Part shown: in pieces, positions 1-8,982 of the stretch | Position numbering within the stretch: position 1 is the stretch's first letter | Layout of the letters: the number at the start of each line of letters is the position of its first letter | Assembly: GCF_016919165.1 (NCBI RefSeq) | Contig: NZ_JAFFPS010000007.1 | Location: 1-64,000 of the forward strand | Origin: Leptospira chreensis | GTDB taxonomy: Bacteria; Spirochaetota; Leptospiria; Leptospirales; Leptospiraceae | Reading direction: 5' to 3' | Length of the DNA stretch: 64,000 nucleotides | Translations under genes and position numbers: made by a program | The notes under the pieces: generated by a model | Told to the model about the DNA's origin: nothing | The model's input: the letters and a program-made list of their open reading frames with translations, nothing else | The model's database searches: none

Positions 1-466
1 ATTTTGCCAAAAGAGAGTTTTCTTTTAACATTCCGTTATCGATTACCCATTGAGGAAAAAAATCTCTCAAAATTAAGAAGGATTTTGCCCCAGATATTTT
101 TTTTATTTTTTTGATTAGATAGGACCAAAAGATAGATGGGGAATAATAAATGACTAAATCGCAACTAGCACTTTTAAACATTTTATTCCCATAAACCCAA
201 GCCCTGTAGGGAAGGAGAATCTCATTAACCAAACGAATTGGTTTACTTACGTTTTTGAGTCTCCCTGACGGGAATCGATATACACCGACTCCTTGATATT
301 GATACAAATGATTAGATTCCGAATCGTAAGCCTGATAACTATCTGGAGTGATTACGAGGACTTGATGACCTTTTCGAATGCATTCGAGAGCTAACTCGTG
401 CATCATTTTTGCAGCGATTTTCCCGCTTTCCGGCAAATAATCATCAACAATTAAGATTAAGTTCAT
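1..466 (-). CDS. wbuB: WbuB-like glycosyltransferase (GT4), N-terminal part, cut by window edge
   Basis: The frame opens with ATG at 466 and stays open to position 1, so only about the first 155 residues are present. It begins with a GT-B type N-terminus (MNLILIVDDYLPESGKIAAK) and contains LRDFFPQWVID, a block characteristic of the WbuB/WcaI-like family 4 transferases. WbuB is the transferase associated with L-FucNAc (or FucNAm) in E. coli O-antigen clusters. Here it follows fnlA-fnlB-fnlC and wbuX-Y-Z directly (6 bp after the fnlC stop), which strongly suggests it transfers the L-FucNAc/L-FucNAm unit made by those genes, at the cytoplasmic face of the inner membrane. The C-terminal nucleotide-binding domain lies outside the window, so the E-x7-E motif cannot be checked. 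Confidence 0.85.
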   Translation of the reverse strand, partial: MNLILIVDDYLPESGKIAAKMMHELALECIRKGHQVLVITPDSYQAYDSESNHLYQYQGVGVYRFPSGRLKNVSKPIRLVNEILLPYRAWVYGNKMFKSASCDLVIYYSPSIFWSYLIKKIKKISGAKSFLILRDFFPQWVIDNGMLKENSLLAK

Positions 467-472
467 ATCCTA

Positions 473-1597
473 TCAGTATTTTTTCCAAACAACGCGATTT
501 ACATAGTCGGTGTAACTTAAAATAATTTTAACGATTTTTTTGGATACATCGGTTGCACTATAATCAGAAACGATTCGATCTGATTGTATTGTATTTTCAG
601 ATAGAAGAACATCGATTGCTTGCAGAATTCTAGTTTTGCTGGTTCCCACCATTGTAACAACAGCTTCCTCCATTGCCTCTGGTCTCTCATGTGCTTCCCG
701 AATATTGAGCGCAGCAAATCCCAAAATAGATGATTCCTCTGAAATAGTCCCGCTATCGGAGATAACAACCTTTGCCTCTAACTGCAGTTTGTTGTAGTCT
801 GTAAATCCTAACGGTTTTAAAAAACGGATTCCCTCATTGATCTTCAAACCGGAAGCGTCAATTTTCTTTTGCGTTCGAGGATGAGTAGAAACAATAATCG
901 GAAGTTTAAACTTTCTATATATTTCTTCAAAACTATCGATTAAATTTTTAAAATTAATATCATTATCTATATTCTCTTCTCGATGAAAACTCACGAGAAA
1001 GAATTCCTTAGATTTAATGCTTAATTGATTTAAGACATCAGATTTTTCGATTTTCGGGCGGTAATATTCTAAAACTTCAAACATTGGACTACCGGTTTTG
1101 ATGACCATATCTGGAGACAAACCTTCCCGAAGCAAATACTCTCTCGCAATAGAACTGTAAGTTAAATTGATATCTGCAGTATGATCTACAATTCGCCTGT
1201 TGATCTCTTCTGGAACTCTTAAATCAAAACAACGATTTCCAGCTTCCATATGAAATGTCGGAATTTTTCTTCTTTTGGCAGGGATTACCGCCATACAGCT
1301 ATTAGTATCTCCTAGAACTAGTAGAGCATCTGGCCTATTTGATTCTAAAAGTTCATCCATCTTTATAATCACATTGCCAATGGTTTCAGAGCCTGACTTT
1401 CCAGCTGCATTGAGAAAAAAATCCGGTTTACGAATACTTAAATCTTCGAAAAAAATTTCGTTTAATTCGTAATCATAATTTTGTCCGGTGTGAACAACAA
1501 TATGGTCACAGTGTTTGTCCAAAGCAGACAATACTCTGGACAACCTGATAATTTCGGGTCGTGTACCTACGACAGTGATTACTTTTAGTTTATTCAT
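473..1597 (-). CDS. fnlC: FnlC/WbjD, UDP-N-acetyl-L-fucosamine-forming 2-epimerase
   Basis: A 374-residue protein of the WecB-type UDP-GlcNAc 2-epimerase family: VVGTRPEIIRLSRVL at the N-terminus, the VLGDTNSC and HMEAGNRCFD blocks in the first domain, and VISDSGTISEES in the second. In the L-FucNAc pathway, FnlC inverts C2 of UDP-2-acetamido-2,6-dideoxy-L-talose to give UDP-L-FucNAc. The start overlaps the fnlB stop by 4 bp (ATGA), so translation is probably coupled. The order fnlA-fnlB-fnlC separates it from a housekeeping WecB, which would make UDP-ManNAc. Length and motifs are normal. Confidence 0.9.
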   Translation of the reverse strand: MNKLKVITVVGTRPEIIRLSRVLSALDKHCDHIVVHTGQNYDYELNEIFFEDLSIRKPDFFLNAAGKSGSETIGNVIIKMDELLESNRPDALLVLGDTNSCMAVIPAKRRKIPTFHMEAGNRCFDLRVPEEINRRIVDHTADINLTYSSIAREYLLREGLSPDMVIKTGSPMFEVLEYYRPKIEKSDVLNQLSIKSKEFFLVSFHREENIDNDINFKNLIDSFEEIYRKFKLPIIVSTHPRTQKKIDASGLKINEGIRFLKPLGFTDYNKLQLEAKVVISDSGTISEESSILGFAALNIREAHERPEAMEEAVVTMVGTSKTRILQAIDVLLSENTIQSDRIVSDYSATDVSKKIVKIILSYTDYVNRVVWKKY

Positions 1598-2703
1598 GTT
1601 GATATTTCAGCGCTAAATGTGTCTGGATTTTTTTGATCGAAAATTTCGTTTGCCCATAACATTACAATTAATTCGTCCGAACCAATATTACTAATATCAT
1701 GTGTCCAACCAGGAATCGTATCTACAATCGTTGGTTGATTTCCGGAAACAACAAGTTCGTGATATTCATTTGTTATCGTATGTTGAAAACGAAATTTTGC
1801 CGTTCCCTGAATGATCAAAAACTTTTCCGTTTTAGTATGATGGTAATGTCGACCTCGAGTAGCACCCGGTGGAGCTGTAAAATAGGAAAATTGGCCACTG
1901 GTCGGTGTTTTTAGCATTTCCACAAACCTTCCCCGAGGATCTGCGTTTTGAGTAATGGGATAATGACAATCTTTAATGTCGAGAAAACTAATATAGGTTG
2001 AATACAAAGCACGACCAAGCCCATCTCCAACACTCCCCACTCTTAAAAGTTTTCTTGTATCGTTGAACTCGGTTAATATTTTTTGCAACTCACCAACTGT
2101 AATTGTATATACAGGCCTTACTTCTTGAAAAATAATTCCGGGTTGATTTACAATTTTATCAAAAAATGAACTAACTACATCATCAATGTAATTTAGATGT
2201 AAAACTCGCGTTGGGTCATGTATTTCGAGAGGAATCCCATGGATTAAATTATAAGCAAATGTTGCCACAACCGAATTATAATTAGGTTTCGAAAACTTTC
2301 CGAATAAATTAGGCAACTGATAAATGTAAACGGAAGCTCCAGTTTCTGCATTGTATTGCAACAAACTCTTCTCTGCAGATTTTTTTGAAATCCCATAGGG
2401 GTTCTGTAAATTCGCTTGGATGGAAGAAGAAAATAGTATCGGAGTTTTTTTATCCAACTTCCTTAAAATAGATATGATTTGATTGGTTAGGTTTTCATTT
2501 CCTTCTACGAATTCCTGATCGTTTTTAGGTCGGTTGACACCTGCTAAATGAACAATAAAATCAGAATGTTCTAAAAAAGACTCCAATTCAGTCAAAGATG
2601 TAGACTTAGTGAAACGAAATATCTCAACTTCACTTTTTTTGGATAAAAACAAACAAAGGTTTTTTCCAACAAATCCATCAGCACCAGTAACAAGAACTTT
2701 CAT
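1594..2703 (-). CDS. fnlB: FnlB/WbjC, bifunctional SDR reductase with C-terminal cupin
   Basis: A 369-residue two-domain protein. Residues 1 to about 240 form an SDR domain with the nucleotide-binding motif GADGFVGKNL and a Y-x3-K pair in NPYGISKKSAE. Residues about 245-369 form a cupin-like domain (GRHYHHTKTEKFLIIQG, then a TIPGWTHDI block), the hallmark of WbjC/FnlB. The enzyme reduces the 4-keto intermediate released by FnlA to UDP-2-acetamido-2,6-dideoxy-L-talose. The cupin half is thought to help the C3 epimerisation. It lies 3 bp downstream of fnlA and overlaps fnlC by 4 bp. Confidence 0.9.
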   Translation of the reverse strand: MKVLVTGADGFVGKNLCLFLSKKSEVEIFRFTKSTSLTELESFLEHSDFIVHLAGVNRPKNDQEFVEGNENLTNQIISILRKLDKKTPILFSSSIQANLQNPYGISKKSAEKSLLQYNAETGASVYIYQLPNLFGKFSKPNYNSVVATFAYNLIHGIPLEIHDPTRVLHLNYIDDVVSSFFDKIVNQPGIIFQEVRPVYTITVGELQKILTEFNDTRKLLRVGSVGDGLGRALYSTYISFLDIKDCHYPITQNADPRGRFVEMLKTPTSGQFSYFTAPPGATRGRHYHHTKTEKFLIIQGTAKFRFQHTITNEYHELVVSGNQPTIVDTIPGWTHDISNIGSDELIVMLWANEIFDQKNPDTFSAEIST

Positions 2704-2706
2704 TTT

Positions 2707-3741
2707 TTAATCCAAAGGTTCAACATTTTTTCCTGCTAGTTGATCTCTGATAAAATCAATCTTCAAAAGTAATCCCTTCATCCCTTCCACATCTAACCGA
2801 GTTGTATTATGCGAATTATAATCTTCAGAAATAGAAATATTTTTTTCACCGGAATCTATATACTTCTCATAATTCAAATCTCTTAAATCTGGAGGTATAC
2901 GGAAGTAATCTCCTTCATCAACGGCGGAAGCTCTTTCTTCACGGCTAAGCAGGGTTTCGTATAATTTTTCTCCATGCCGAGTCCCGATAATATTCACTTT
3001 ATGATCCTTTTTATTAAAAAGATCTAAAATACTTTTGGCTAAAGTATCAATTGTGGCAGCTGGCGATTTTTGTACGAAGATATCTCCATTACGACCTTCA
3101 TTAAAAGCATATAAGACGAGTTCAACAGCATCTTCCAAGGTCATCATAAACCGGGTCATTTCTGGATCCGTAATTGTAAATGGATGTCCAACTTTCAACT
3201 GTTCTAAAAATAAAGGAATCACAGACCCTCGAGAAGCCATTACGTTTCCATATCTCGTACCACAAACAATCAATCCTTTCTCATCTAGATTTCTAGATTT
3301 AGCAACCATTACCTTTTCCATCATGGCTTTGGAAATCCCCATAGCATTAATGGGATAAACGGCTTTGTCAGTGCTCAGGCAAATTACTTTTTTCACCCCA
3401 TTACTTTCGGCGGCTTGAATTACATTTTCCGTACCCACAACATTGGTTTTAAATGCTTCCATCGGGAAGAATTCACAAGATGGAACTTGTTTTAAAGCTG
3501 CTGCATGAAAAACAAAATCAACACCAACAAATGCACTATTTAACGAATGAATGTCTCGAACATCTCCCAAAAAAAACTTAATTTTGGGATCATTATATTT
3601 CTTTCTTAAATCATCCTGTTTCTTTTCATCGCGACTAAAAATTCTGATTTCTTTTATATCCGATTTCAAAAAACGATTTAGAACTGCTTTCCCGAAAGAT
3701 CCAGTTCCGCCTGTGATCAATAATGTTTTATGATTAAACAA
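2707..3741 (-). CDS. fnlA: FnlA/WbjB/CapE, UDP-GlcNAc 4,6-dehydratase/5-epimerase
   Basis: A 344-residue extended SDR with LLITGGTGSFGKAVL for NAD(P) binding, the FSRDEKKQDDLRKKY block of the WbjB/CapE branch, and the modified active-site region of soluble inverting dehydratases (HAAALKQVPSCE; AMGISKAMMEK supplies the catalytic Lys). It converts UDP-GlcNAc to a 5-inverted 4-keto-6-deoxy sugar and, in this subfamily, also epimerises C3. It is the first committed step to UDP-L-FucNAc. PseB is the nearest alternative, but the downstream fnlB/fnlC and the sequence around residues 35-50 favour FnlA. It is the only inverting UDP-GlcNAc dehydratase in the window, which matters because the pse genes lack their own. 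Confidence 0.9.
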   Translation of the reverse strand: MFNHKTLLITGGTGSFGKAVLNRFLKSDIKEIRIFSRDEKKQDDLRKKYNDPKIKFFLGDVRDIHSLNSAFVGVDFVFHAAALKQVPSCEFFPMEAFKTNVVGTENVIQAAESNGVKKVICLSTDKAVYPINAMGISKAMMEKVMVAKSRNLDEKGLIVCGTRYGNVMASRGSVIPLFLEQLKVGHPFTITDPEMTRFMMTLEDAVELVLYAFNEGRNGDIFVQKSPAATIDTLAKSILDLFNKKDHKVNIIGTRHGEKLYETLLSREERASAVDEGDYFRIPPDLRDLNYEKYIDSGEKNISISEDYNSHNTTRLDVEGMKGLLLKIDFIRDQLAGKNVEPLD

Positions 3742-3767
3742 CTTTAAGCCTCTTACAAAAACTATAT

Positions 3768-4547
3768 TTACAAACTTTTCCGAGAATCTACCAGAGAATC
3801 TTTAAATTCAACTGAAGGATAATTGATTAATACTGCTTTTAATTTTCCCTTAAAAACAAAGAGACTCCCAGCTGCTACGCCAATAATGCCAAACTTATCG
3901 ACAACAGCCTTTATATCGTCCAATGAACCTGCACCACCCAAAACGGTAAGCGGAACATTTACTGAATTATAAATCTCATTTACTAAATCTAGGTTAAATC
4001 CCTTCATCATCCCATCATTTTCAATGGAATTGATTACAATTTCGCCAACACCAAACTCTTCCAATTGTTTACTAAACTCTAATGGAGATATCTTTGTATT
4101 TTTTTTTCCATTATAAGTCCATACTTCATAGGAAGATGAAAATGATTTCTTTTTTACATCGAGGACAACGACTACGCTTTGATTTCCAATAGCATTTGCT
4201 ATATCTGATACTAATCTAGGATTTTCAATGGCAGCAGAACTAATCGCAATCTTTTCAATGCCCAAGGAAATGATATCCTTCGCCTGCTCCACTGTTTTGA
4301 TACCACCGCCATAACACATCGGCATTCTACACTCAAGAGCTAATTGCTCTAATAGTTTCATGTCCGGTCGCCTGTTTTTAGAAGAACAATCGATATCAAG
4401 GATTACAATTTCGTCAGCTTCTTTCTCATTGAATATTTTTACAGCATTTAGCGGATCACCTACATAAACAGGATCACTGAATTTTGTAGTTTTAACTAAT
4501 CCTTTATCATGGATTAGGAGACAGGGTATGATTCTAGGTCTTAACAT
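3768..4547 (-). CDS. wbuZ: WbuZ-type HisF homolog of sugar amidotransferase system
   Basis: A 259-residue TIM barrel homologous to HisF (CYGGGIKTVEQAKDIISLG, VVVVLDVKKK, VLGGAGSLDD). In histidine synthesis HisF cyclises PRFAR with catalytic Asp11 (in CLDVKDG). Here the matching position reads CLLIHDKG, so Asp11 is Leu. This fits HisF homologs that only pass ammonia from the HisH glutaminase to an N-acetyl-sugar amidotransferase. The next gene upstream in the operon is the HisH homolog (adjacent, no gap) and then WbuX. These three genes sit before fnlA-B-C, as in clusters that make 2-acetamidino-2,6-dideoxy-L-galactose (L-FucNAm). Confidence 0.85.
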   Translation of the reverse strand: MLRPRIIPCLLIHDKGLVKTTKFSDPVYVGDPLNAVKIFNEKEADEIVILDIDCSSKNRRPDMKLLEQLALECRMPMCYGGGIKTVEQAKDIISLGIEKIAISSAAIENPRLVSDIANAIGNQSVVVVLDVKKKSFSSSYEVWTYNGKKNTKISPLEFSKQLEEFGVGEIVINSIENDGMMKGFNLDLVNEIYNSVNVPLTVLGGAGSLDDIKAVVDKFGIIGVAAGSLFVFKGKLKAVLINYPSVEFKDSLVDSRKSL

Positions 4548-5165
4548 TTATAACTTAGCGAAATTTTCCAAAAGTTGCAATCCATAGTGATGACTTTTTT
4601 CAGGGTGAAACTGTGCGCCGTAAATATTCTGAGAATTAACAGCGCTGCTAAAATTTACACCATATTCAGTATTTGCTATAGAGTGTGCTATGTCCTTACA
4701 TTCAAAATAATAAGAATGAAGAAAATAAAAACGACAATCACCTTTGAAATTTCGAAACAAAGGATTTTCATCTTCTTTTGGAATTACGTCGTTCCAACCC
4801 ATATGTGGCAAGATCAGTTTTTTACCATGATCCAAAATGGCAAATTTTTTAACGAAACCGGGTATCCATCCAAGTCCAGGCAAACTCCCCTCTTCGCTCC
4901 CATTGGAGAGAAACTGCATCCCGACACAAATTCCAAGGATCGGAATTTTCTTCTGAAATACTAGATTTTCGATTTCGGGACGCATACCAGATTCATTTAG
5001 GAGCTCCATAGCGTGATCAAAAGAACCAACCCCTGGCAAAATTAATTTTGTAGCACCTTCTAAATCCGATGATGTACGTGCGACATTTAGTTTTATGTTT
5101 ATCTTTTTATATAAATTATAAAAAGATAAAATATTTCCTAGTCCATAATCGATAATTGTAATCAT
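4548..5165 (-). CDS. wbuY: WbuY-type HisH glutaminase of sugar amidotransferase system
   Basis: A 205-residue class I glutamine amidotransferase. The nucleophile lies in ILGICVGMQFL, and the His and Glu of the triad in QFHPEKSHHYG, so it should be active. It releases ammonia from glutamine for the WbuX partner, probably through WbuZ. The start overlaps the wbuX stop by 4 bp and the stop abuts wbuZ. It is a paralog of the HisH-like gene at 23436-24065. A role in histidine synthesis is unlikely because no other his genes are nearby and the partner HisF lacks its cyclase Asp. Confidence 0.88.
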   Translation of the reverse strand: MITIIDYGLGNILSFYNLYKKINIKLNVARTSSDLEGATKLILPGVGSFDHAMELLNESGMRPEIENLVFQKKIPILGICVGMQFLSNGSEEGSLPGLGWIPGFVKKFAILDHGKKLILPHMGWNDVIPKEDENPLFRNFKGDCRFYFLHSYYFECKDIAHSIANTEYGVNFSSAVNSQNIYGAQFHPEKSHHYGLQLLENFAKL

Positions 5166-6298
5166 CGGATAATTGCTTTTTGAACTCCTAAAAACCGAAG
5201 AACGTTAGTTCCTAAATCCATAATGCCTTTTTGATTATTATAGTCATGATAGGTTTTGTTAGAGCCGTTGAATAATTCTTTTAAATAATCTATAGAAATA
5301 TCCAATTTATTAGCGATGTATTCAAAGTCTTGTTTTACAGTTTCTTCGTCATAAGCTTTTTTAGAAATTTTTTCCAAAGCATCTGTTCGACTTAACTGAC
5401 CGGTTAAAATTAAACTGGAGAAATGTGCTCTCCTCTTATCGTAACCAAATTTTTCCGGCAACCAATAACCCTCATAAAATCTGGTAAATCTTGACTCGTA
5501 ATGTTTATGAGCGTATTTTTGCCATCCAAATAGGTTTACAAGTTCATTCATTGCATCTTCTTTGATAAAGCGAAAGTGATTTAATGGTTTTACTACTTTA
5601 ATTCCCTTAACAAAACGGTAATATAACTTATACGTTAAAATATTTGCCATTGGAAACGTCTTAAGCGGAATTGTTCCAAATTTCTTATGAATATCTTTTA
5701 GTTGAACTAAATCAGAAGCATGGTAATGCCACTCTAGTGGTTCTCGTACACATTCAGTTGAATAATTGGCACCCGTAAGAATATACTTAAACTTATGTTT
5801 GGCGGCAAAATTATATAGGGCAGCAAAAAATGCATGGTCTTGCGGTGTATCAATATGTGGAACTTGGGCTTTAAAAAAGGCCAATTGTAAATCTCTCATC
5901 TCCAACCAATTAATTACTTCGGTATATAGATCTAACTTCAATCCATCTACAAGTTTCTCAATATTATTTACGGCTTGTTGAGAGTTCCATCCGGCATCGA
6001 CGTGAAATAACAATGGACGTAGGCCCAGTTTTTCTTTTGCCAAATAAGCAACATAGGAACTGTCGACACCCCCACTAAGACCAATCAAACAATCATGATC
6101 TTTTCCTTTTCCTTCTTTTCTGATCACGTCAGCCGCTTTCAGTATTGGCTCACTATCTTCTATACCAGGTTTCCAATAAGGAGATATATTCGAATGGTAA
6201 TTATTACAATAATCACACCAACCTTTGGAATCGAAAACGATATTCGAATCTGAGGTGTCCATAATACAATTGGTACATATTTGATATTTTGAAGTCAT
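5162..6298 (-). CDS. wbuX: WbuX-type N-acetyl sugar amidotransferase
   Basis: A 378-residue ATP-pyrophosphatase-type enzyme. A Cys cluster at the N-terminus (CTNCIMD then WCDYC) resembles a small zinc finger. The PP-loop CLIGLSGGVDSSYVA is canonical. The family (WbuX, WbpG, PseA) converts an N-acetyl group of a nucleotide sugar to acetamidino, using ammonia from a HisH/HisF pair, which is encoded immediately downstream. With fnlA-B-C following, the likely product is UDP-L-FucNAm. The substrate assignment is by context; the family assignment is from sequence. Confidence 0.88.
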   Translation of the reverse strand: MTSKYQICTNCIMDTSDSNIVFDSKGWCDYCNNYHSNISPYWKPGIEDSEPILKAADVIRKEGKGKDHDCLIGLSGGVDSSYVAYLAKEKLGLRPLLFHVDAGWNSQQAVNNIEKLVDGLKLDLYTEVINWLEMRDLQLAFFKAQVPHIDTPQDHAFFAALYNFAAKHKFKYILTGANYSTECVREPLEWHYHASDLVQLKDIHKKFGTIPLKTFPMANILTYKLYYRFVKGIKVVKPLNHFRFIKEDAMNELVNLFGWQKYAHKHYESRFTRFYEGYWLPEKFGYDKRRAHFSSLILTGQLSRTDALEKISKKAYDEETVKQDFEYIANKLDISIDYLKELFNGSNKTYHDYNNQKGIMDLGTNVLRFLGVQKAIIR

Positions 6299-6305
6299 AA
6301 ATATT

Positions 6306-7550
6306 TCAGCTTTCTCCGTTCACCATGTTTTTCTTTAAATCTGTTACCAATTCATATTGTTTAAGGTAGGCATTTATCATTCTTTGAACGCTAAAGTTCT
6401 CTTTTGCATACTTTAAAATTGATTCCTTTTCCTTAAAATCGATTTTCTTATGAATCAAATCTAAAATTAGGTCTCTAAGAGAATTCAATTCACCATATGG
6501 AACAAATTTACCATACCCATTTGGAGCAATTTCAGATGGTGCTCCACATTCGAATCCAACAATAGGCACTCCACAGGCTAAACTTTCTGCTGTAACAAGG
6601 GAAAATGTTTCTTCTTCGCTTGTGATCAAAAAACAATCGCCTAAAGAATAGAATTCCGCCAATCGGTTCTGGTCTTTTATTTTTGGAAATAAAATCACCT
6701 TATCTTTTACAACCGGTGAATCAATTTCATTCACTCCGACAATCACGAATGTGATGTCTTCTGATTTTAACAATTCGGATAACTTTAGAACCCATTCTCC
6801 ACCTTTAGAAGGTGACATGATGTCTGCACCAATAGATACAATTACATATTTTGAAGAAATCCCGAGTTCTTCCCTTAATACACTTTTGTCTCTGGAATAA
6901 AAAACGTTGTCGGTTTCAACACCGTTGTAGACTACTGATACCGTTTTATTTGATAAAAATGATTCTTTAACCCGATGCAAAAGCCAAGAAGAAGGTGTAA
7001 CAATATGAAGTAAATGAAAGTCGGAAAAAACTTTTTTCTTTTGATGATACATCCACTTTGTAAAATCTAGAAAAAAACTTTTGGGATAAACCTTCAATTT
7101 AGGACATTGATTACATTCCGTTTTCCACTTATTACATTCCGTTGGACTCCCACATTTTCCTGTATACATATAACTACAGTGAAATGTCCAGACTACGGGA
7201 ATTTGTTTTCGTTTTAGATATTCTAAAACCGCAACCCAATTTACATAATATCCATGTAACTCATGTAAGTGCACCACATCGGGCTTAAAATCTTCTAAAT
7301 ATCTTATCAACTTATGCGTTGAGAAAAAAGAGAAGTATCCGTTTAATCCGGAAATTCTAGCAAGTAAGACGTGAAACAGAAACTCAACTCGTGATTCGAT
7401 TTTGTATACTTCGGGAATTTGTTTTGCATTCCCTCTACCATAAAAACTTTTTACCTGGTGACCGAGTGATGTCAGTCCCGTATGGAGCTCCTCCATAATT
7501 TTACCAGAACTAGAGTGTGAAAAGTTAACATCAACTAAAGCTATTTTCAA
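6306..7550 (-). CDS. Family 4 glycosyltransferase
   Basis: A 414-residue GT-B transferase. The N-terminal half has VDVNFSHSSSGKIMEELHTG and a Cys-rich stretch around residues 130-155 (CSYMYTGKCG, CNKWKTECNQCPK) found in a subset of colanic acid/O-antigen GT4 enzymes. The C-terminal half carries the E-x7-E donor-binding motif in SEEETFSLVTAESLACG. It probably adds one sugar of the repeat unit to the lipid-linked intermediate. The start read here is TTG at 7550; no ATG fits the conserved N-terminus better. It lies 7 bp upstream of wbuX. Donor and acceptor cannot be deduced. Confidence 0.85.
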   Translation of the reverse strand: MKIALVDVNFSHSSSGKIMEELHTGLTSLGHQVKSFYGRGNAKQIPEVYKIESRVEFLFHVLLARISGLNGYFSFFSTHKLIRYLEDFKPDVVHLHELHGYYVNWVAVLEYLKRKQIPVVWTFHCSYMYTGKCGSPTECNKWKTECNQCPKLKVYPKSFFLDFTKWMYHQKKKVFSDFHLLHIVTPSSWLLHRVKESFLSNKTVSVVYNGVETDNVFYSRDKSVLREELGISSKYVIVSIGADIMSPSKGGEWVLKLSELLKSEDITFVIVGVNEIDSPVVKDKVILFPKIKDQNRLAEFYSLGDCFLITSEEETFSLVTAESLACGVPIVGFECGAPSEIAPNGYGKFVPYGELNSLRDLILDLIHKKIDFKEKESILKYAKENFSVQRMINAYLKQYELVTDLKKNMVNGES

Positions 7551-7586
7551 AAACAGAACTCACTTAAAAAAGAAAACCAATTAAGA

Positions 7587-8297
7587 TCACAATTGACGAT
7601 AATAACGAATCAAACGGATTAGATGTAAAAGAATTTGCAGAAACTTTGATTTTTCAGTTTTGATTTGAACTGAAAAAAACTGGGTCAGAAAATCGATAAG
7701 GTTAGAGGAACTATATCCTTCGTTGCCCATCCGACCAACAATGGTATTTCCTCGGTAAACACTAGCTCCACCATAAATCGCTTGTTTAATAAAGAATTGG
7801 TCGGCTACAATTGAATATTTATTGGAATAATATCCAAACTGATTGTGGAGAGACTTCCGAATCATACTTCCAACAGAATGACTGGAGGCAATTCCATTCA
7901 TCCCTCTAAGCCAGCCCAAACCTTTCGCTGGATAAACAATCTCTGATCCAAAATCTAATGCTTGGAGCACAAAATCTGCTTTAGACTCTAAATAAGAATT
8001 CCAAAATGAATCCAAAGCATTTGGATAAAAGATATCATCGGATCCTACAACAATGTAGTATTCAAACTTGGAATGTTGGATTGCAAAATTGAGTGCATCA
8101 TAAATTCCAAAGTCATCTCTTACCAGTAAATTTACCTTTAAATCATCTATCGATTTGAGATATTCGATGGTTCCATCAGTTGAATTTCCATCAGCAACCA
8201 CCCATTCGAAATTACGGAAACTTTGATTTCTCAAACTATTCGCAAGATTTTCAATTAATTTCTTTGAGTTCTTAGTAGCAGTGATGATTGAAATCAT
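7587..8297 (-). CDS. Family 2 glycosyltransferase (WcaE-like)
   Basis: A 236-residue GT-A enzyme. It shows the SIITATKNSKKLIENLANSL start, a donor-binding ADGNSTDGT block, DDFGIYDALNFAI, and a DxD-like VGSDDIFYP. This pattern is shared with WcaE-type transferases of colanic acid and O-antigen clusters. There are no membrane segments, so it should act at the inner face of the inner membrane. It is separated from the methyltransferase gene upstream by 32 bp and from the GT4 gene by 36 bp. Specificity unknown. Confidence 0.85.
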   Translation of the reverse strand: MISIITATKNSKKLIENLANSLRNQSFRNFEWVVADGNSTDGTIEYLKSIDDLKVNLLVRDDFGIYDALNFAIQHSKFEYYIVVGSDDIFYPNALDSFWNSYLESKADFVLQALDFGSEIVYPAKGLGWLRGMNGIASSHSVGSMIRKSLHNQFGYYSNKYSIVADQFFIKQAIYGGASVYRGNTIVGRMGNEGYSSSNLIDFLTQFFSVQIKTEKSKFLQILLHLIRLIRYYRQL

Positions 8298-8329
8298 AAT
8301 TAAATTTTCTTAAAAACTATCGTCTAGAG

Positions 8330-8950
8330 TTAAGCTATTCTCGCCTTTAAATTCAAACTAACAGGGAAGTGCATCAAACCGATACTGATCTCATTTGATG
8401 ACCAATCGTTTACTTTTTTCCCAAAATCAACTTCAGGAGTCCAATCTTCGATATTTATAAAACCTGCAGATGATAACATCTCCGATAATAGTTTTTTATT
8501 AAAAACAATTTTGTGGTAGTTGTATTCGTAATCTTGCCCACCGAGCAATGAAGCAGTAATTAAATCTAGGTTTTGATTCGACTTTTGGTATGCATCAAGG
8601 ATTAGATCAAACGAAGGGACGGCAATCCGAATGATTCCACCTTTTTTCAATTTTTTAGAGTAAACTTTAAGTAAGTCTAACCCCTCTTCCTTTTTGAAAT
8701 GTTCCAATACATGGCACATATAGATCTCGCCGACAGATCCATCAGCAAATTCGTCCAAAGAAACCTTGGTAGAAACTATATGGACATGATCAAAACCACG
8801 GGCATCCACATTGATCCAACCAGCCAGATTTACTGGACCACAGCCCACATGAACGCGCGGAGTGATCTCAGATGGTAAAACTGTATGGTTAAAATTATCT
8901 CTTGTGATTCGATAATAAATTCGTTTATAGATGTTTGTTAAAAAATTCAT
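8330..8950 (-). CDS. Class I SAM-dependent methyltransferase
   Basis: A 206-residue protein with a SAM-binding motif I variant HVGCGPVNLAGWINVDA, an acidic motif near EIYMCHVLEHF, and the post-core KLKKGGIIRIAVPSF. This type (often annotated with WcaG-neighbour or predicted SAM methyltransferases) is common in polysaccharide clusters and probably methylates a sugar hydroxyl or acts on a nucleotide sugar. The target cannot be inferred. Confidence 0.8.
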   Translation of the reverse strand: MNFLTNIYKRIYYRITRDNFNHTVLPSEITPRVHVGCGPVNLAGWINVDARGFDHVHIVSTKVSLDEFADGSVGEIYMCHVLEHFKKEEGLDLLKVYSKKLKKGGIIRIAVPSFDLILDAYQKSNQNLDLITASLLGGQDYEYNYHKIVFNKKLLSEMLSSAGFINIEDWTPEVDFGKKVNDWSSNEISIGLMHFPVSLNLKARIA

Positions 8951-8982
8951 TATTTACCTTCTATTTTTTTATTCAATTTGGG

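Noticed and set aside
2707..3741. PseB reading of the inverting dehydratase
   Set aside because: The N-terminal RDEKKQDDLRKKY block and the fnlB/fnlC neighbours fit FnlA better.
3768..5165. Histidine biosynthesis (HisF/HisH) reading of these two genes
   Set aside because: No other his genes are nearby, HisF lacks Asp11, and the partner WbuX is present.
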